This document shows, piece after piece, positions 7,269-7,601 of a DNA stretch of 7,601 bases. The stretch lies in assembly GCA_937942465.1 (NCBI GenBank), contig CALDEO010000130.1, positions 1 to 7,601 of the forward strand, in the 5' to 3' direction. The position numbers and the translations under genes were made by a program. The first letter of the stretch is position 1. Each line of letters opens with the position of its first letter. This stretch comes from an uncultured Saprospiraceae bacterium. GTDB taxonomy: Bacteria; Bacteroidota; Bacteroidia; Chitinophagales; Saprospiraceae. The notes under the pieces were generated by a model, which was not told where the DNA came from, made no database searches, and saw nothing but the letters and a program-made list of their open reading frames with translations.

Positions 7269-7279
7269 AGGGGAACCCT
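7269..7279 (+). other. Compact GC-rich hairpin in the leader
   Basis: AGGG (7269-7272) pairs with CCCT (7276-7279) around GAA, a tight 4-bp stem that stands out in very AT-rich surroundings. Its left arm doubles as a Shine-Dalgarno-like AGGGG seven bases before ATG 7281. The hairpin could therefore mask a ribosome site if the message starts at the sigma-54 promoter. Confidence 0.3.
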
Positions 7280-7280
7280 T

Positions 7281-7319
7281 ATGTATATGTGGTCTTCTAT
7301 AAAATGGCTAAGAAGATAA
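7281..7319 (+). CDS. Possible 12-codon leader peptide (MYMWSSIKWLRR)
   Basis: ATG at 7281 opens a 12-codon frame ending TAA (7317-7319) with two tryptophans and a basic C-terminus. It follows AGGGG (7269-7273) at Shine-Dalgarno distance and lies about 40 bases inside the predicted sigma-54 transcript. Bacteroidota rarely use Shine-Dalgarno sites, and a 12-codon frame is expected by chance, so this is only a candidate. Confidence 0.15.
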   Translation: MYMWSSIKWLRR

Positions 7320-7380
7320 AGATTCTTCAAAGTCATATCTTGTAATCTGTGACTTCTAAAAAAAAATGTAGTCTTCTATT
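7287..7380 (+). repeat. Three imperfect direct repeats of a TGTnGTCTTCTA motif
   Basis: The copies are ATGTGGTCTTCTAT (7287-7300), CTGTGACTTCTA (7347-7358) and ATGTAGTCTTCTATT (7366-7380). The first and third differ by one base over 14 (G or A at the fifth base); the middle copy is weaker and one base shorter. The spacing is irregular. They could be binding sites for a regulator or paired elements in the leader RNA. Confidence 0.4.
7330..7355 (+). other. Stem-loop in the leader
   Basis: AAGTCATA (7330-7337) can pair with TGTGACTT (7348-7355), eight pairs including one G-T, around a 10-base loop. It is followed by an A-run rather than a T-run, so it is not an intrinsic terminator on the plus strand. 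Its right arm includes most of the middle direct repeat. Confidence 0.3.
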
Positions 7381-7427
7381 ATGAGTAAACTAAGTAAAGG
7401 GCTTGTTATGTTAAATGCATCAAGATT

Positions 7428-7458
7428 TTTGTTTAGTCATTAAAATTAAATACATTTG
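7428..7458 (+). promoter_or_regulatory. Bacteroidota housekeeping promoter (TTTG-N19-TAnnTTTG) for the gene at 7492
   Basis: TTTG (7428-7431), exactly 19 bases, then TACATTTG (7451-7458): a full match to the -33/-7 arrangement recognised by the Bacteroidota primary sigma factor. The start point would be near 7465, leaving a leader of about 27 bases to ATG 7492. This is the best promoter of its type in the window. Confidence 0.8.
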
Positions 7459-7491
7459 CAACTTAAAGAATAGTTTGAAAATTGTTACCCT

Positions 7492-7601
7492 ATGACAAAG
7501 AAGATTTACATTGTATTATTTGCACTCTTCATATCCTTTGCAGGATATAGTCAAGAAGAGACTATGACAGCTAAAGAGTTCAACATTTCTGACGAGATGA
7601 C
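7492..7601 (+). CDS. Exported protein of unknown function (N-terminal 36 codons; runs off right edge)
   Basis: The frame begins at ATG 7492, 33 bases after a strong housekeeping promoter, and is open to the end of the window. The product starts with a standard Sec signal peptide: basic TKK (2-4), hydrophobic IYIVLFALFISFAG (5-18) and likely cleavage after YS before QEE (residue 20/21). The mature start, QEETMTAKEFNISDEM, is polar and acidic. There is no lipobox cysteine, which argues against GldK or another lipoprotein. Too little is visible to name a family. It has two candidate promoters upstream, sigma-54 and housekeeping. Confidence 0.8.
   Translation, partial: MTKKIYIVLFALFISFAGYSQEETMTAKEFNISDEM

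Larger units (their letters stand above)
7132..7491. other. 360-bp divergent intergenic region with layered regulatory signals
   Basis: No long reading frame crosses this stretch. It separates the minus-strand arginase-fold gene from the plus-strand exported protein at 7492. Left to right it holds a near-consensus sigma-54 promoter (7215-7230), a GC-rich mini-hairpin (7269-7279), three related GTCTTCT-type repeats (7287-7380), a stem-loop (7330-7355) and a housekeeping-type promoter (7428-7458). Several tiny frames are present, of 12 codons at 7281, 13 at 7304 and 20 at 7381; none is firmly supported as a gene. No tRNA or other known structured RNA was recognised. Confidence 0.6.

Noticed and set aside
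7255..7290. tRNA-like string (GTTGGTATAGGGG resembling a D-arm)
   Set aside because: No acceptor stem, anticodon arm or T-arm GGTTCGA-type motif follows at the right distance.
7381..7443. 20-codon frame MSKLSKGLVMLNASRFLFSH
   Set aside because: It has no ribosome site and overlaps the -33 element of the housekeeping promoter; length is within chance expectation.
7492..7601. Reading the right-edge gene as gldK because an arginase-fold gene precedes it
   Set aside because: The visible N-terminus has a Sec-type signal without a lipobox Cys and no GldK-like TGWHP/VPGG motif in view; 36 residues are too few to name it.
1..7601. CRISPR array, insertion sequence or phage element
   Set aside because: No regularly spaced repeats, terminal inverted repeats, transposase or integrase motifs were seen on either strand.

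Overview
The window is AT-rich DNA from a member of the Bacteroidota. Three things point there. The gene set is type IX secretion and gliding motility (a PorU-type sortase, a PorP/SprF-family protein and GldJ). Several upstream regions carry the Bacteroidota -7 promoter element TAnnTTTG. Shine-Dalgarno sites are mostly absent. A gliding or T9SS-bearing lineage such as Flavobacteriia or a relative is likely, but the sequence does not fix the genus.

Layout. Positions 1-2112 (minus strand) hold the N-terminal 704 codons of porU; the C-terminal protease part lies beyond the left edge. A short divergent gap of about 75-100 bp leads to a plus-strand PorP/SprF-family gene (2187-3236, non-ATG start). 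Next is gldJ (3336-4841; I move its start to an internal ATG that gives a clean lipoprotein signal). A strong intrinsic terminator (4865-4899) ends nine bases before murF (4909-6180). A minus-strand gene (6166-7131) overlaps the murF 3' end by 15 bp; I read it as a diverged arginase-fold (formimidoylglutamase-like) protein that has lost its expected metal ligands. A 360-bp intergenic stretch (7132-7491) follows, and a plus-strand exported protein starts at 7492 and runs off the right edge.

How the genes fit together. PorU, in the T9SS of related bacteria, removes the C-terminal sorting signal of cargo proteins and attaches them to the cell surface. PorP/SprF proteins are outer-membrane partners of the T9SS. 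GldJ is an outer-membrane lipoprotein needed for gliding and T9SS stability. murF is a peptidoglycan precursor ligase that, as I recall, sits next to gldJ in other gliding Bacteroidota.

The most unusual part is the 7132-7491 intergenic region. It has a near-consensus sigma-54 (-24/-12) promoter at 7215-7230 and, about 210 bases further on, a textbook Bacteroidota housekeeping promoter (TTTG-N19-TAnnTTTG, 7428-7458). Between them are a compact GC-rich hairpin, a possible 12-codon leader ORF, a second stem-loop and three related GTCTTCT-type repeats. This looks like a regulated leader for the gene at 7492. The second point of interest is the apparent pseudoenzyme next to the T9SS/gliding genes.
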